From the NCBI RefSeq assembly GCF_022809125.1, contig NZ_JALGBI010000001.1, positions 2,790,001-2,854,000 on the forward strand: a stretch of DNA of 64,000 nucleotides. The letters are read 5' to 3'. Origin of the DNA: Variovorax terrae (GTDB lineage Bacteria; Pseudomonadota; Gammaproteobacteria; Burkholderiales; Burkholderiaceae_C). The notes beneath the pieces are model-generated. The model did no database searches and had not been told where the DNA came from. It saw only the letters and a program-made list of their open reading frames with translations. This document shows positions 17,277 to 27,812 of the stretch, piece after piece (the stretch's first letter is position 1; each line of letters starts with the position of its first letter). The position numbers and the translations under genes are program-made.

Positions 17277-17323
17277 GACTCTTAATCCGTAGGTCGTAGG
17301 TTCGAATCCTACAGGACCCACCA
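17277..17323 (+). other. Attachment site: 3' half of tRNA-Lys(CTT)
   Basis: The sequence runs from GACTCTTAATCC (anticodon loop with CTT) through the T-arm GTAGG-TTCGAAT-CCTAC to the acceptor strand AGGACCC, discriminator A and encoded CCA. The D-arm and 5' acceptor strand are missing, and the 5' side of the anticodon stem pairs only partly. This is the fragment left on the far side after insertion into the tRNA 3' end. The intact gene should stand at the other end of the element, outside the window. Confidence 0.9.
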
Positions 17324-17330
17324 CCTTCAC

Positions 17331-17366
17331 AGGGACTTGGCCGCGAGGTCAAGTCCCTTTCGTTTT
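17331..17366 (+). terminator. Intrinsic terminator of the tRNA-Lys unit
   Basis: AGGGACTTG pairs with CAAGTCCCT around a 10-base loop and is followed by TTCGTTTT. It lies just after the encoded CCA and now also insulates the element from the efflux gene. Confidence 0.75.
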
Positions 17367-17376
17367 GGGAGGCTTC

Positions 17377-18606
17377 ATGAATCCTGATGCCGACACCCTG
17401 TGGCGTGCGCCCCGCTGGGCCCTGGCCGCCCTGCTGGCCGTGCTGGGCATGCTCGGGCCGTTCTCGATCGACACCTACATCCCCGCCTTCTCGGGCATCG
17501 CGCACTCGCTCGGCGCCACGCCGGTGGAGATGCAGCAGACACTGTCGGCCTACCTGTTCGGCTTTGCCTTCATGAACCTGTTCCACGGCGCGCTGGCGGA
17601 CAGCTTCGGCCGCCGCCCCGTGGTGCTGTGGGGCATCGCGGTGTTCACGCTGGCCTCGGCCGGCTGCGCGCTGTCGCAGAGCGTGGGCCAGCTGGTGTTC
17701 TTCCGCGCGCTGCAGGGCCTGTCGACCGGCGCGGGCATCGTGGTGTCGCGCGCCGTGATCCGCGACATGTTCCCGCCGGCGCAGGCGCAGCAGGTGATGA
17801 GCCAGGTCACGATCTATTTCGGCGTGGCGCCCGCCATCGCGCCCATCGTGGGCGGCTGGCTGCTGGTGCACACCGGCTGGCACAGCATCTTCTGGTTCCT
17901 CACCGGCGTGGGCGTGCTGCTGTGGAGCGCCAACTACAAGCTGCTGCCGGAAACCCTGCACCCTGACCAGCGCCAGCCCTTCGAGGTGCGGCACCTGATG
18001 CGGGGCTACTGGCAGCTGGGCTCCAGCCCGCGCTTTCTGCTGCTGGCGCTGGCCAGCGGCGTGCCGTTCAACGGCATGTTCCTGTACGTGCTGGCCGCGC
18101 CGGCCTTCCTCGGCGACCACCTCGCCTTGCAGCCCACGCAGTTCTTCTGGTTCTTCCTGCTCACCATCGCGGGCATCATGGCGGGCGCCTGGGCCAGCGG
18201 CCGCATGGCGGGCCGGGTCGTGCCCAAGCAGCAGATCCGCCATGGCTTCGTGATCATGCTGTCGGTCTCGCTGGTCAACGTGGTGGCCAACCTGCTGCTG
18301 CCACCGCACCCGGCCTGGTCGCTGCTGCCGATCGCGGTGTTCGCGTTCGGCTGGGCGCTGATGGTGCCCGTGGTCACGCTGCTGGTGCTGGACCTCTACC
18401 CCGAGCGGCGCGGCATGGCCTCGTCGCTGCAGGCCTTCATCGGCTCCACCGCCAACGGCGTGGTGGCCGGCGTGGTGGCGCCGCTGATCATGCACTCCAC
18501 GCTCTGGCTGGCACTCGGGTCGCTGCTGATGATGTGCATCGGCCTGGTGGCCTGGGTCTGGCTGCATCGCCGCTGGCCGGACATCGGCCGGGCCATCGCG
18601 CAGTAG
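17377..18606 (+). CDS. Bcr/CflA family multidrug efflux MFS transporter
   Basis: A 409-residue inner-membrane protein with 12 predicted hydrophobic segments. The family motifs are clear: GPFSIDTYIPAF in TM1, the loop 2-3 motif GALADSFGRRPVVLWG, and RALQGLSTGAGIVVSRAVIRD for the drug/H+ antiporter motif. Bcr/CflA transporters export compounds such as bicyclomycin, chloramphenicol or sulfonamides using the proton gradient; the substrate here is unknown. ATG 17377 follows GGGAGG. It is the first chromosomal gene after the tRNA-Lys scar and is followed by the hairpin at 18631. Confidence 0.9.
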   Translation: MNPDADTLWRAPRWALAALLAVLGMLGPFSIDTYIPAFSGIAHSLGATPVEMQQTLSAYLFGFAFMNLFHGALADSFGRRPVVLWGIAVFTLASAGCALSQSVGQLVFFRALQGLSTGAGIVVSRAVIRDMFPPAQAQQVMSQVTIYFGVAPAIAPIVGGWLLVHTGWHSIFWFLTGVGVLLWSANYKLLPETLHPDQRQPFEVRHLMRGYWQLGSSPRFLLLALASGVPFNGMFLYVLAAPAFLGDHLALQPTQFFWFFLLTIAGIMAGAWASGRMAGRVVPKQQIRHGFVIMLSVSLVNVVANLLLPPHPAWSLLPIAVFAFGWALMVPVVTLLVLDLYPERRGMASSLQAFIGSTANGVVAGVVAPLIMHSTLWLALGSLLMMCIGLVAWVWLHRRWPDIGRAIAQ

Positions 18607-18630
18607 GCCGAACCGGCCTCCTCAAAAGCA

Positions 18631-18666
18631 CAACGCCCGCCAAGCCTGAGGGCTGGGCGGGCGTTG
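18631..18666 (-). terminator. Terminator between the convergent efflux and helicase genes
   Basis: CAACGCCCGCC and GGCGGGCGTTG form an 11-bp stem. On the minus strand it is followed by TGCTTTTG, serving the DEAD-box gene; it may also act on the plus strand. Confidence 0.7.
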
Positions 18667-18699
18667 CCGTCGCCGGCGGGCAGCCGGCGGCGTGATCGG

Positions 18700-20553
<1,854 letters not shown>

Positions 20554-20757
20554 GAGAAGTACTCACACGCGAGCGCCGCAACAGGGTGTGCGGCCGCTCC
20601 GTCAATGGTTAAAAAACATCAACCATCAAACGGAGCCGGCGCCTTGGGCCGGCGCGGTGGACTCGAATCGTGGAGTCCGGTGTGTGAAGGGAGATGTGCA
20701 AATGTGCCGCCCCTTGGCAGCGCAGCCTGCGATTATCGCATGGATTCGGGTTTTTAC

Positions 20758-21330
20758 CTAATTCCCCAGTTTGAGGAAGTGCTCCCGGTAGTGCGCCATC
20801 TCGTCGATGGACTCATGGACATCGGCCAGCGCCGTGTGCTTCTGCTGCTTCTTGAAGGCGTTGTAGACCTCGGGCCGCCAGCGCTTGGCCAGTTCCTTGA
20901 GGGTGCTGACGTCGAGATTGCGGTAGTGGAAGAAGGCTTCGAGCCTGGGCATGTACTTCACCAGGAAGCGCCGGTCCTGGCTGATGGTGTTGCCGCACAT
21001 GGGCGAGCCGTTCTTCGGCACGTACTGCTTGATGAAGTCGAGCAGCTGCTGCTCGGCGTCGGCCTCGGTCAGCGTGGACGCCTTCACCTTGCCGATCAGG
21101 CCGCTGCGGCCGTGCGTGCCCTTGTTCCAGGCGTCCATCCTGTCGAGCTGCTCGTCGCTCTGGTGGATCACCAGCACCGGGCCCTCGATGCGCGGCGTGA
21201 GGTCGGGGCCGGTCACGATCACGGCGATCTCGATCAGGCGTTCCTTCTCGGGATCGAGGCCGGTCATTTCGCAGTCGAGCCAGACCAGGTTCTGGTCGGA
21301 TTTGGGGAGAGTGGCAATGGCATCAGGCAT
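20758..21330 (-). CDS. orn: Oligoribonuclease
   Basis: A 190-residue DEDDh exonuclease that degrades 2-5-nt RNA and pGpG to mononucleotides in the cytosol. It shows [12 protein letters not shown] (first D-E), a central NTISQDRRF with Asp, and [10 protein letters not shown] with the catalytic His and last Asp. Length fits Orn. The start [12 protein letters not shown] at 21330 is chosen because homologues begin near it; the upstream extension looks noncoding. It is divergent from the M48 protease gene with 58 bases between. Confidence 0.97.
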   Translation of the reverse strand: MPDAIATLPKSDQNLVWLDCEMTGLDPEKERLIEIAVIVTGPDLTPRIEGPVLVIHQSDEQLDRMDAWNKGTHGRSGLIGKVKASTLTEADAEQQLLDFIKQYVPKNGSPMCGNTISQDRRFLVKYMPRLEAFFHYRNLDVSTLKELAKRWRPEVYNAFKKQQKHTALADVHESIDEMAHYREHFLKLGN

Positions 21331-21388
21331 GCGAGGGATTGTCGCCCATGCCGCGGCAGCCCCCTGAATTGCGCCTAAACTTGGCCGT

Positions 21389-22645
21389 ATGTCTTCCCCC
21401 GATGTCCTGACGCTGGCGTTCGCTGCTTTCCTGGTGGTCGGCATGGCCCTCAAGTTCTGGCTGGCCACGCGCCAGATCCGCCATGTGGCGCGCCACCGCG
21501 ATACCGTGCCCGCCGCGTTCGCCGACACCATCACCCTGGCGGCACACCAGAAAGCCGCCGACTACACCGTGGTCAAGTCGCGCTTCGGCCTGCTGGAGCT
21601 GGCCCTGGGCACGGCCGTGCTGCTGGGCTGGACGCTGCTGGGCGGCCTGGACGCGCTGAACCAGGCGCTGCTGGCGTGGCTCGGCGGCGGCATGGTGCAG
21701 CAGCTCGCCCTGCTGGCCGCCTTCGCGCTGATCGGCGGCCTGATCGACCTGCCGTTCACGCTCTACCAGACCTTCGTGATCGAGCAGCGCTTCGGCTTCA
21801 ACAAGATGACGCTGCGGCTGTGGCTGGCCGACCTGCTCAAGTCCACGCTGGTCGGTGCCGCCATCGGCCTGCCGATCGCCGCGCTGATTCTCTGGCTGAT
21901 GGGCGCCACGGGCGGCCTCTGGTGGCTGTGGGCCTGGGGTGTCTGGATGGGCTTCAACCTTTTGCTGCTGCTGATCTACCCCACGTTCATCGCGCCGCTG
22001 TTCAACAAGTTCCAGCCGCTGGAAGACGAATCGCTGAAAGCCCGCGTGACGGCGCTGATGCAGCGCTGCGGCTTCGCGGCCAAGGGCCTGTTCGTGATGG
22101 ACGGCAGCAAGCGCAGCGCGCACGCCAATGCCTATTTCACCGGCTTCGGCGCGGCCAAGCGCGTGGTGTTCTACGACACGCTGCTGGCCAAGCTCTCGCC
22201 CGGCGAAGTGGATGCGGTGCTCGCGCACGAACTCGGCCACTTCAAGCACAGGCACATCATCAAGCGCATCGTGAGCCTGTTCGCGATGAGCCTGGCGGGC
22301 TTCGCGCTGCTGGGCTGGCTGTCCACGCAGACCTGGTTCTACACCGGCCTGGGCGTGCGGCCCAACATGGGCGCGCCCAACGATGCGCTGGCGCTGCTGC
22401 TGTTCCTGCTGGCCGTGCCGGTGTTCTCGTTCTTCGTCTCGCCGCTGTTCGCGCAGCTCTCGCGCCGCCACGAGTTCGAGGCCGACGCCTATGCCGTGGC
22501 GCAGACCAGCGGGCGCGACCTGTCCACCGCCCTGCTCAAGCTGTACGAGGACAACGCCTCGACGCTGACGCCCGACCCCCTGTTCGTCAAGTTCTACTAC
22601 TCGCACCCGCCGGCCTCGGAACGGCTGGCAAGGATGGCCCCATGA
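21389..22645 (+). CDS. M48 family (Ste24-type) membrane metalloprotease
   Basis: A 418-residue inner-membrane protease with a multi-pass N-terminal half. The zinc site is HELGH at residues 280-284, with the third ligand Glu in [11 protein letters not shown] near residue 362. Bacterial Ste24 homologues degrade misfolded membrane proteins. The stop overlaps the start of the dehydratase gene (ATGA), so the two are co-translated. Confidence 0.93.
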   Translation: MSSPDVLTLAFAAFLVVGMALKFWLATRQIRHVARHRDTVPAAFADTITLAAHQKAADYTVVKSRFGLLELALGTAVLLGWTLLGGLDALNQALLAWLGGGMVQQLALLAAFALIGGLIDLPFTLYQTFVIEQRFGFNKMTLRLWLADLLKSTLVGAAIGLPIAALILWLMGATGGLWWLWAWGVWMGFNLLLLLIYPTFIAPLFNKFQPLEDESLKARVTALMQRCGFAAKGLFVMDGSKRSAHANAYFTGFGAAKRVVFYDTLLAKLSPGEVDAVLAHELGHFKHRHIIKRIVSLFAMSLAGFALLGWLSTQTWFYTGLGVRPNMGAPNDALALLLFLLAVPVFSFFVSPLFAQLSRRHEFEADAYAVAQTSGRDLSTALLKLYEDNASTLTPDPLFVKFYYSHPPASERLARMAP

Positions 22646-22977
22646 GCACCATGCTGAAGACAAAAGACTGGTCCACCCAGACGCGGCGGGCCCTGAGCGC
22701 GCCCGAGGTCGTTGCGGCCCTGGCCCGGCTGGAGGGCTGGACGCTCAGCGGCGACGGCGCCGACGTCGCCATCGAGAAAACCTATCGCTTCGCCAACTAC
22801 TACGAGACCATCTCGTTCGTGAACGCCGTGGCCTTCATCGCCAACGCGCAGGACCACCACCCCGACCTCTCGGTGCACTACAACCGCTGCGTGGTGCGCT
22901 TCAACACGCACGACGTGAAGGGCATCTCCGTGACCGATATCGACTGCGCCTCGCACATCGATGCGCTGCTGGCCTGA
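22642..22977 (+). CDS. phhB: Pterin-4-alpha-carbinolamine dehydratase
   Basis: A 111-residue protein that dehydrates 4a-hydroxytetrahydropterin, recycling the cofactor of phenylalanine hydroxylase. The signature is FIANAQDHHPDLSVHYNRC with the His pair and HDVKGIS. No phhA is present nearby, so it may serve an unlinked hydroxylase. It overlaps the protease gene by ATGA and is followed by rsgA after 24 bases. Confidence 0.93.
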   Translation: MSTMLKTKDWSTQTRRALSAPEVVAALARLEGWTLSGDGADVAIEKTYRFANYYETISFVNAVAFIANAQDHHPDLSVHYNRCVVRFNTHDVKGISVTDIDCASHIDALLA

Positions 22978-23001
22978 TGCCGCTGAGCCCGGGGCGGCCG
23001 C

Positions 23002-23922
23002 TTGACTGAGCGCGCCACGCTCGACCCTGGCCTGGTGGTCGCCAGCCACGGCCGCCACTGCCTGGTGGAGACGCCCGAAGGCCAGCGCGTGATCTGCCAT
23101 CCGCGCGGCAAGAAAAGCCAGGTGGTGGTGGGCGACCGGGTGCTGTGGCAGGCCTCGCAGGACGAAGGCACGATCGAGAAGATCGAGGAGCGGCGCAACC
23201 TGTTCTACCGGCAGGACGAGATCCGCACCAAGTCGTTCGCGGCCAACCTGGACCTGGTGCTGATCCTGATCGCGGCCGAGCCCGAATTCTCCGAAAGCCA
23301 GCTCTCTCGCGCGCTGATCGCGGCCGAGGCCGAACGCATCACGCCGCTGATCGCGCTCAACAAGAGCGACCTGGTCGAGCCCTTCGAGCGCGCCTGGGAA
23401 CGCCTGCTGCCCTACCAGCGCATGGGCTACGGCGTGCTGCCGCTGTCGCTGCGCCTGTCCAGGGACGTGGACCACGCCCACCTGCTGCAGCACCTGCAGG
23501 GCAAAACCACGCTGGTGCTCGGCCCCTCGGGCGCCGGCAAGAGCACGCTGATCAACCTGCTGGTGCCGGGCGCCACGGCGCAGACCGGCGAGATTTCGCA
23601 GGCGCTCAATTCGGGCAAGCACACCACCACCAGCACCACCTGGTACTGGGTGGACGCGGCGCGCAGCACGGCGTTGATCGACTCGCCCGGCTTCCAGGAG
23701 TTCGGCCTGCACCACATCGACCCGATGCAGCTCGCCGCCTGCATGCCCGACCTGCGGCCCCATGTGGCGAATTGCAGGTTCTACAACTGCACCCACCTGC
23801 ACGAGCCGGGCTGCGGCGTCAGGGCCGAGGTTCAGTCTGCCGACAGTCCGGGCAGCATCAGCGCCAGGCGCTACAAGATCTACAGCGACCTGTTCGCCGA
23901 GCTGTCGCGCCCCGCGTACTGA
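23002..23922 (+). CDS. rsgA: Ribosome small subunit-dependent GTPase A
   Basis: A 306-residue circularly permuted GTPase that checks late 30S maturation. After the N-terminal OB fold come G4 (ALNKSDLV), G1 (GPSGAGKST, residues 174-182) and G3 (IDSPGFQEFG). The C-terminal zinc knuckle is CRFYNCTHLHEPGC. The start appears to be TTG 23002 behind GGGGCGG; the ATG just upstream is in a frame that stops at once. The unit follows phhB closely. Confidence 0.95.
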   Translation: MTERATLDPGLVVASHGRHCLVETPEGQRVICHPRGKKSQVVVGDRVLWQASQDEGTIEKIEERRNLFYRQDEIRTKSFAANLDLVLILIAAEPEFSESQLSRALIAAEAERITPLIALNKSDLVEPFERAWERLLPYQRMGYGVLPLSLRLSRDVDHAHLLQHLQGKTTLVLGPSGAGKSTLINLLVPGATAQTGEISQALNSGKHTTTSTTWYWVDAARSTALIDSPGFQEFGLHHIDPMQLAACMPDLRPHVANCRFYNCTHLHEPGCGVRAEVQSADSPGSISARRYKIYSDLFAELSRPAY

Positions 23923-24097
23923 TGCCGCCGGCGGCAGCCAGTGCCGCGAGAACGAGGGCATCGGGTCTTGTCAAGACCGATCGGCATCGCGCGGGCCCCA
24001 TTTGTGGCAAATACCGCAAATTCCTGCATACACCCCCATGAAGACACAGCGCCCTTCCATAATCCGCTGTCGTTTTTTACATAAAGTTTCCAACCAT

Positions 24098-25558
24098 ATG
24101 AAACTCTCTTTCCTTCGCAGGCACTCTGCCTTCCTCCTCCTCAACCTGTCTCTCGCCGCGGCGCTGACCGCCTGCGGCGGGAGCGACGGCACGCTGCTGG
24201 CGCCCGGCAACCCCATCCCGCCGGGCCCGACCACCCCCACCGTGACCACCCCGACCATCACCGTCAGCGCACCGGCGCGCGTGGTGGCCAACACGGTCCA
24301 CAGCAACAGCGCCTCCCTGAGCAGCGGCACGGCCACCTCGATCACCTGGAACTGGGGCGACGGCAGCGCAGCGGGCACCACCAACCCGGCCACGCATGTC
24401 TGGTCCAAGGCCGGCAGCTTCAACAGCAGCCTGAGCGCCGTGGTGAATGGCACCGCCCTCACCGGCACGCGGACCACCGTGGTCGTGAGCGAGCCGGTGA
24501 GCAGCACGAATGACCACGCCTGCGCCCTGAAGCCCGACGGCACTGTGGCGTGCTGGGGCAACAACTACCGCGGGCAACTCGGCGACGGCACGAACACCAA
24601 CAACAACAGCACCCCGGTGGCCGTCGCAGGCCTCACGAACGTGACGGCCCTGGCGGCCGGCTTCGTCCACAGCTGCGCCCTGAAGAGCGACGGCAGCGTG
24701 GCCTGCTGGGGCGCGGGAACCCAAGGCCAGCTCGGCAATGGCTCGGTGGTGGACCGGACCAGCACCGTGGCCGTCACCGGCCTGACCGATGCCGTGGCGC
24801 TGGACGCCAACGGCAACCACACCTGCGCCCTGAAGTCCGATGCGACCGTGGTCTGCTGGGGCAGCAACGGCAACGGTGAGCTGGGCGACGGCACGCAGGT
24901 GCTCAAGTCCGCGCCGGTCGCCGTGACCGGCCTGAGCGGCGTCGTGTCGCTGCGCGTGGGCAGTTCGCACAGCTGCGCACTCAAGTCCGACGGCACCGTC
25001 GCCTGCTGGGGCACCACCCTGTATGGCCGGCTGGGCAATGGCGTCACCGGCTCGACCACCGCCTCGACCCCCGTGGCCGTCACCGGCTTGAGCAACGCCA
25101 TCGCGCTGGCGCTGGGCGACTCCCACAGCTGCGCGCTGAAGGCCGACGGCAGCATCGCCTGCTGGGGCTACAACCGCAACGGCGAGCTCGGCAACGGCAC
25201 CACCACCAACAGCGGCACGCCGGTGGCGGTGTCCAGCCTGAGCGGTGCCATCGCCCTGAGCAGCGGCTACTCCCACAGCTGCGCCCTGAAGTCCGACAAC
25301 ACGCTGGCCTGCTGGGGCTTCAACTTCAATGGCCAGCTTGGCAATGGCAACACCGCGAACCAGACCGCCCCCGTCGCGGTAGCCGGCGTGAGCGGCGTGG
25401 CGGCCGTGGCCACCGGCGCCAGCCACACCTGCGCCCTCAAGGCCGACGGCTCCGCGGCCTGCTGGGGCGGCAACGGTGCCGGCCAGCTCGGCGACGGCAC
25501 CACGACCAGCCGGCCCGCCCCCACGGCCGTCCTCGGCGGCAGCGTCTACTGGAAGTAA
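24098..25558 (+). CDS. RCC1-repeat lipoprotein
   Basis: A 486-residue predicted lipoprotein. The signal peptide ends in the lipobox LTAC with Cys-26, then comes a Pro/Thr linker and a PKD-like beta domain (ITWNWGDGS, residues ~60-130). Seven RCC1 repeats follow, each close to HSCALKSDGTVACWG-N-GQLGDG, enough for a full seven-blade propeller. Every repeat keeps two Cys nine residues apart. RCC1 domains bind proteins or nucleic acids; in bacteria such lipoproteins have no fixed role. ATG 24098 is chosen because it starts the signal peptide; an upstream in-frame ATG at 24038 is possible. It stands alone between rsgA and hisC. Confidence 0.85.
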   Translation: MKLSFLRRHSAFLLLNLSLAAALTACGGSDGTLLAPGNPIPPGPTTPTVTTPTITVSAPARVVANTVHSNSASLSSGTATSITWNWGDGSAAGTTNPATHVWSKAGSFNSSLSAVVNGTALTGTRTTVVVSEPVSSTNDHACALKPDGTVACWGNNYRGQLGDGTNTNNNSTPVAVAGLTNVTALAAGFVHSCALKSDGSVACWGAGTQGQLGNGSVVDRTSTVAVTGLTDAVALDANGNHTCALKSDATVVCWGSNGNGELGDGTQVLKSAPVAVTGLSGVVSLRVGSSHSCALKSDGTVACWGTTLYGRLGNGVTGSTTASTPVAVTGLSNAIALALGDSHSCALKADGSIACWGYNRNGELGNGTTTNSGTPVAVSSLSGAIALSSGYSHSCALKSDNTLACWGFNFNGQLGNGNTANQTAPVAVAGVSGVAAVATGASHTCALKADGSAACWGGNGAGQLGDGTTTSRPAPTAVLGGSVYWK

Positions 25559-25604
25559 GACGCGGGCGAACGGCGGCGGCGCCGCGCCGCCGCCAGCGCT
25601 CTGC

Positions 25605-26702
25605 TCAGGCCGGCCCGGCGCCGGCTTGAGCCACCAGCGGCCCCAGCGCCTGCACCAGCGCCTCGCACTGCGCCGGCGTGCCCACGCTGATGCGCAGGAA
25701 CTGCGCAATGCGCGCCGGCTGGCGGAAATGCCGCACCAGCACGCCGCGCTCGCGCAGGGCCGCGGCCAGCGCCGCCGCGTCATGCCGCGGGTGACGTGCA
25801 AACACGAAGTTGGCCTGCGAAGGCAGCACCTCGAAACCCAGGTCTTCCAGCGCCAGCGCCAGGCCCTCGCGGCTGTGCATCACGGCGCGGCGGGTTTCGT
25901 CGAAGTAGGCGCGGTCCTCATAGGCCGCCACCGCGCCGGCCTGCGCGAGGCGGTCCAGCGGGTAGGAGTTGAAGCTGTTCTTGACCCGCGCCAGCGCCTC
26001 GATCAGGTGCGGCTGGCCGCAGGCCACGCCCACGCGCAAGCCGGCCAGCGAGCGCGACTTGGACAGGGTGTGCACCACCAGCAGGTTCGGATGGCGGCCG
26101 ATCAGGCCGATGGCGCTGTCGCCGCCAAAGTCCACATAGGCCTCATCCACCAGCACCACCTGGCGCGGATGCAGGCGCAGCAGCTGCTCGATGGCGGCCA
26201 GCGGCAGGCCGACGCCGGTGGGCGCGTTCGGGTTGGCCACCACCACGCCACCAGCGGGGCGCGCATAGGCCGCCACGTCGATGCGCAGCGCCGCATCCAG
26301 CGGCACCGGCTCGCAGCGGATCTCATACAGCGCGCAGTACACCTGGTAGAAGCTGTAGCTGATGTCGGGCATCAGGAGCGGCCGGTCCTGCCGGAAGAAC
26401 GCGAAGAAGGCATGCGCCAGCACCTCGTCGGAGCCGTTGCCCACGAACACCTGCGCCGCGTCGAGGCCATGGTGCGCGGCCACCGCCTCGCGCAGCGCCG
26501 TGGATTCGGGATCGGGGTAGAGCTGCAGCCCCTGCTGCGCCGCGGCCGCGATGGCCTGCACCACGCGCGGCGACGGCGGGTACGGGTTCTCGTTGGTGTT
26601 GAGCTTGACCAGGTGGGGGATCTTCGGCTGCTCGCCGGGCACATAGGGCACCAGCTGGCGGACCTGCGGGCTCCAGAAGGATTCATCCGAGCGCAACGTC
26701 AT
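25605..26702 (-). CDS. hisC: Histidinol-phosphate aminotransferase
   Basis: A 365-residue class I/II PLP aminotransferase of histidine synthesis, converting imidazole-acetol phosphate and Glu to histidinol phosphate. [13 protein letters not shown] at the N-terminus is the HisC hallmark, with [10 protein letters not shown] before the PLP site and [15 protein letters not shown] with the Schiff-base Lys near residue 214. It is separate from a his operon, so it may be a second HisC or a broad aromatic aminotransferase. Its upstream region carries a dispersed repeat copy. Confidence 0.93.
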   Translation of the reverse strand: MTLRSDESFWSPQVRQLVPYVPGEQPKIPHLVKLNTNENPYPPSPRVVQAIAAAAQQGLQLYPDPESTALREAVAAHHGLDAAQVFVGNGSDEVLAHAFFAFFRQDRPLLMPDISYSFYQVYCALYEIRCEPVPLDAALRIDVAAYARPAGGVVVANPNAPTGVGLPLAAIEQLLRLHPRQVVLVDEAYVDFGGDSAIGLIGRHPNLLVVHTLSKSRSLAGLRVGVACGQPHLIEALARVKNSFNSYPLDRLAQAGAVAAYEDRAYFDETRRAVMHSREGLALALEDLGFEVLPSQANFVFARHPRHDAAALAAALRERGVLVRHFRQPARIAQFLRISVGTPAQCEALVQALGPLVAQAGAGPA

Positions 26703-26708
26703 GCTCCT

Positions 26709-26768
26709 GAATAGATAGCGCCCAATGACCGCTGCACGCGGACATCAGCCGCTTTTGATTGAAAATTT
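26709..26768 (+). repeat. Dispersed repeat copy between hisC and the CobD-like gene
   Basis: Contains ATAGATAGC, CAATGACCGC, GCGGACATC and GCTTTTGATTGAAAATTT in the family order. It fills the gap upstream of hisC. Confidence 0.6.
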
Positions 26769-27754
26769 CAGCCCAGCAGGCGGGCCAGCGTGAGCAGTGC
26801 CAGCAGCACCATCCACATCACCACCGAGCGCCAGACCAGGCCGACGATCTGCGCCAGATGCGCCAGCTCGGGCTCGCGCCCCGGGGTGGACTCGCTGTCC
26901 TGCCCGATCACGCCGGCCTGGAAGCTCTGCGAGGTGTTGGGCGTGTAGGCCGCCTTCAGCGCCTCGCCGCCCAGGCGCACGTTCACCGCGCCCGAGGTGG
27001 CAGCGAGGATCACGCCGTCGTTGTCATTGGGAAAGCGCTGCGCGTGGTTGCGCCAGCAGTCGATCGCTTCCTCGAAGCTGCCCACCACCGCGAAGCCCAG
27101 CGCCGTGATGCGCGCGGGCAGCCAGTCGATCACGGTCCAGGCGCTGGCCGCGGCGCCCTGCAGCGCGGCGCTGGCCGGGTGGTTCTTGGCCTTGCTGCGG
27201 TACTTCCAGTAGCGCGCCACGAACTCGCTCATGCGGTAGAGCACCGCGCCCGCCGGGCCGAAGCCGAACGCCGCCAGCACCGAGAACCAGGCCAGCACGC
27301 CGAACACATGGCGGTGCGCCGCCAGCACCGAATACTCGATGACGTGGCGCACGATCTCGCTGCGCGGCAGCTCGCTCGCGTCGACCTGCTGCCACTCGGC
27401 CAGCAGCTCGCGCGCCTGGGCCTCGTCGCCGGCGTTGAGCGCATCGCGGATGTCGGTGAAATGGTGGCTGAACTGCCGGAAGCCCAGCGTGACGTAGAGC
27501 ACGGCCACGCTCCACAGCACCGCGAACGGCCAGCCCAGCGTCAGCGCCAGCGTCCAGTGGATGGCCAGCGCGCCGAGCGAGGGCACGCCCACGGCCAGCA
27601 CCCACGCCACCCAGCCGTGGTGCGCCCGGCCGGCGTCGAAATTGCTGCTGACCCAGCGCGCCCAGGCACGCAGCGAGGCATGGATCGGGTTGCTGCGGGC
27701 CAGCGGACGGGCCTGCTCGATCAGCAGGGCGAACAGGATCGCTAGAAAGCTCAT
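26768..27754 (-). CDS. CobD/CbiB family membrane protein
   Basis: A 328-residue inner-membrane protein starting MSFLAILFALLIEQARPL, with several hydrophobic segments and a cytosolic middle (LNAGDEAQARELLAEWQQ). It is related to cobalamin-biosynthesis CobD/CbiB and to AmpE-like proteins. No other cobalamin genes are near, and the betaproteobacterial members of this group are often outside cobalamin clusters, so a true adenosylcobinamide synthase role is doubtful. Homologous genes often lie beside the NUDIX gene that follows on the same strand upstream. Confidence 0.8.
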   Translation of the reverse strand: MSFLAILFALLIEQARPLARSNPIHASLRAWARWVSSNFDAGRAHHGWVAWVLAVGVPSLGALAIHWTLALTLGWPFAVLWSVAVLYVTLGFRQFSHHFTDIRDALNAGDEAQARELLAEWQQVDASELPRSEIVRHVIEYSVLAAHRHVFGVLAWFSVLAAFGFGPAGAVLYRMSEFVARYWKYRSKAKNHPASAALQGAAASAWTVIDWLPARITALGFAVVGSFEEAIDCWRNHAQRFPNDNDGVILAATSGAVNVRLGGEALKAAYTPNTSQSFQAGVIGQDSESTPGREPELAHLAQIVGLVWRSVVMWMVLLALLTLARLLG

Positions 27755-27812
27755 CCCGTGATGATAGCGGCCACGCCCCGGCTCGCTCCACCCGGTGGCC
27801 GGCCGGGCCCGC

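Larger units (their letters stand above)
1..17323. mobile_element. Integrated satellite- or prophage-like element (right part)
   Basis: The right boundary is the 3' half of a tRNA-Lys gene at 17277-17323, preceded by a tyrosine recombinase reading away from it, as in elements that integrate into tRNA 3' ends. Inside are HTH and AlpA regulators, a RepA-like ATPase, small unknown genes, a transglycosylase and a giant polyvalent protein, nearly all on the minus strand. No second copy of the tRNA 3' end occurs at the left, so the element continues beyond base 1. No head, portal, terminase or tail gene is seen in this part. By eye it is less GC-rich than the chromosome to its right. Confidence 0.85.

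Noticed and set aside
17277..17323. Functional tRNA-Lys gene
   Set aside because: The 5' half, including the D-arm and acceptor 5' strand, is missing; only the 3' half of an attachment site is present.
20554..20757. Possible riboswitch in the 200-base helicase leader
   Set aside because: There are short inverted repeats (GGACTC/GAGTCC) but no known riboswitch pattern and no clear terminator.
24520..25530. Regular repeats that could be taken for a CRISPR array
   Set aside because: They are coding RCC1 repeats of variable sequence; no identical repeats with unique spacers.
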